Below, in pieces: positions 4,423 through 5,846 of a stretch of DNA of 5,846 nt. Within the stretch, counting starts at the first letter, position 1. Each line of letters begins with the position of its first letter. The notes under the pieces were generated by a model that was not told the origin of the DNA, searched no databases, and worked only from the letters and a program-made list of their open reading frames with translations. Both the position numbers and the translations under genes were made by a program. Where the stretch lies: the NCBI GenBank assembly GCA_005877655.1, contig VBOC01000206.1, positions 1-5,846 on the forward strand, written 5' to 3'. The stretch is from Ignavibacteria bacterium. GTDB lineage: Bacteria > Bacteroidota > Ignavibacteria > UBA10030 > SZUA-254.

Positions 4423-5846
4423 GAGACGGACAGCTTCGGATCAACGCCGATCGTGCTCGCCGAGTACGGGCTTGCCGACCAGGCTCATCGCCTCAATCTC
4501 GAAGCTGCGAGGCTGGCGAAAAAGATCGCGCTCGATTTTTCCACTCCCGCCCGGCCGCGCTTTGTCGCGGGTTCCATGGGCCCGACGACGAAGCTTCCAT
4601 CGCTCGGCCATATCTCTTTCAAAGAGATGGAGGGGGCGTACTATATTCAGGCGAAAGGACTCGTGGAGGGGGGCGCGGACATCCTCTCGGTGGAAACGTG
4701 CCAGGACGTGCTTCAGATAAAGGCGGCGCTAGCCGGCATCACAAAGTATTTTGCGGAGGCGCGGACGCGGGTGCCGGTGATCGCTTCCATCACGATCGAG
4801 ACGATGGGGACGATGCTTCTGGGCACGGAGATTTCCGCTGCCCTCACATCGCTCGAACCCTATGATATCGACCTGATCGGTATGAATTGCGCGACCGGTC
4901 CCAAAGAAATGTCGGAAAATGTCCGCTACCTCTGCGCAAACAGCCCGAAGCCTGTCTTCATCATGCCGAACGCGGGTATACCCGAGAATGTCGGCGGCCA
5001 CGCCCATTATAAACTGACGCCGGATGAATTCGTCTACTATCTGTCGCACTTCGTCAAAGACCTCGGCGTGAACGTCGTGGGAGGGTGTTGCGGGACGACG
5101 GCCGCGCACCTCAAGAAACTCGTGGATAGTGTCGGCTCGCTTTCGCCGATGAAACGAAGCCCAACGATGGCTCCCAGCTGCTCGAGCTTGTACCAGAGCG
5201 CGCCTCTTCACATAGATCCGCCCCCGGTACTCATCGGCGAGCGCACCAACGCCAACGGGAGCAAACAGTTTCGGGAACTCCTTGCCCGGGAGGACTGGGA
5301 TGGCATGGTCGGCATGGGGAAGGCGCAGATCCGTGAAGGCGCTCACATCCTGGACGTCTGTGCGGCGTACGTCGGCCGCGATGAAGCGAGGGATATGCGC
5401 GAATTGATCACGAGGTTCAACACGCAGATGACCGCACCGCTCATGATCGATTCGACGGAGGCTCCGGTTATTGAAGAAGCGCTCCAGCGCATCGCCGGTA
5501 AAGCGATCGTCAATTCGATCAACATGGAGGACGGCGAGGAGCGGATGGAGAAGGTCCTGCCCCTCTGCAAGAAATACGGTGCAGCGGTGGTCGCACTCAC
5601 CATCGATGAGAAGGGCATGGCCAAAAGTGCCGGCCGGAAGCTGGAGGTTGCCCGCCGGATACATCGCCTCGCGACGCAGCGTTTCGGGATTCCCGAGCAT
5701 GACCTCATTTTCGATACCCTGACATTCACCCTCGGCTCCGGTGATGAAGAGTTCCGGAAGGCGGGAATCGAGACCCTTGAGGCCCTGCGGGCCATCAAGA
5801 AGGAATTCCCGGCTGTCCACACCAGCCTCGGTGTCAGCAATATCTC
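4423..5846 (+). CDS. metH: Cobalamin-dependent methionine synthase, main part, 3' end outside window
   Basis: This is an open frame of 474 codons that runs off the window and opens right after a TAG at 4420-4422. MetH transfers a methyl group from methyltetrahydrofolate through cobalamin to homocysteine, giving methionine. The homocysteine/zinc barrel resumes at [20 protein letters not shown] and includes [14 protein letters not shown] and VETCQD. It keeps all three zinc cysteines, in GMNCATGP and GGCCGTT. The pterin (methyltetrahydrofolate) barrel begins at [20 protein letters not shown] and includes [16 protein letters not shown] and FDTLTF; the window ends in LGVSNI. The GERTNANGS style resembles the actinobacterial-type subclass more than E. 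coli MetH. The cobalamin and activation domains would lie to the right. Because of the upstream lesion, this frame has no natural start: the nearest candidate is a GTG at 4453, already inside the barrel. Unless the lesion is an artefact, the gene is probably inactive. Confidence 0.9.

Noticed and set aside
4729..5820. 363-codon open frame on the minus strand across metH
   Set aside because: It is antisense to strongly conserved MetH sequence with zinc and pterin motifs; GC-rich codon bias often leaves the opposite frame open. It resembles no family I know.

Overview
The window is a stretch of bacterial chromosome, mostly housekeeping genes, with a small accessory patch on the minus strand and a damaged metH at its right end. 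I recognise no rRNA, tRNA, CRISPR array or complete mobile element. The likely source is an uncultured or environmental member of the FCB group (Bacteroidota, Ignavibacteriota and relatives) with moderately high GC. Two observations support this. Three gene starts carry a TTG plus TAnnTTTG promoter with 19-20 bases between the boxes, the Bacteroidota pattern. Most genes also lack a clear Shine-Dalgarno sequence. This placement is an inference.

Layout: (1) 2-430 (+) is the 3' end of carA, carbamoyl-phosphate synthase small subunit. (2) 457-867 (-) is a small VOC-fold (glyoxalase-like) protein, convergent with carA and the only gene with a textbook Shine-Dalgarno. The 160 bases after it (868-1027) hold no gene I can support. 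(3) 1028-1753 (-) is an uninterrupted but catalytically ruined tyrosine recombinase, cut off just after a remnant of its HxLRH box. (4) 1754-1884 is a divergent control region. It has one FCB-type promoter facing the recombinase, one facing dut, and a 17-base imperfect direct repeat lying exactly between their -33 boxes. (5) dut (1885-2361) and rsmI (2358-3086) overlap by 4 bases and form one operon. (6) 3148-4167 (+) is a cytosolic thioredoxin-like protein with a DipZ-type C-terminal domain. It has its own promoter, which begins over the rsmI stop codon, and is followed by a strong hairpin terminator. (7) 4278-5846 (+) is metH, cobalamin-dependent methionine synthase, running off the window. 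Its N-terminal barrel has lost about 21 codons and is also out of frame.

Functionally, carA (arginine and pyrimidine precursors), dut (nucleotide sanitation and dUMP supply), rsmI (ribosome decoding centre) and metH (methionine/one-carbon) are core metabolism with no common pathway beyond nucleotide and one-carbon supply. The VOC gene and dead recombinase look like an accessory insertion between carA and dut. I found no convincing new defence or mobile system. The best leads are the repeat in the divergent promoter region, the shared promoter architecture, the dead recombinase, the metH lesion, and the terminator hairpin that leaves metH almost no room for its own promoter.
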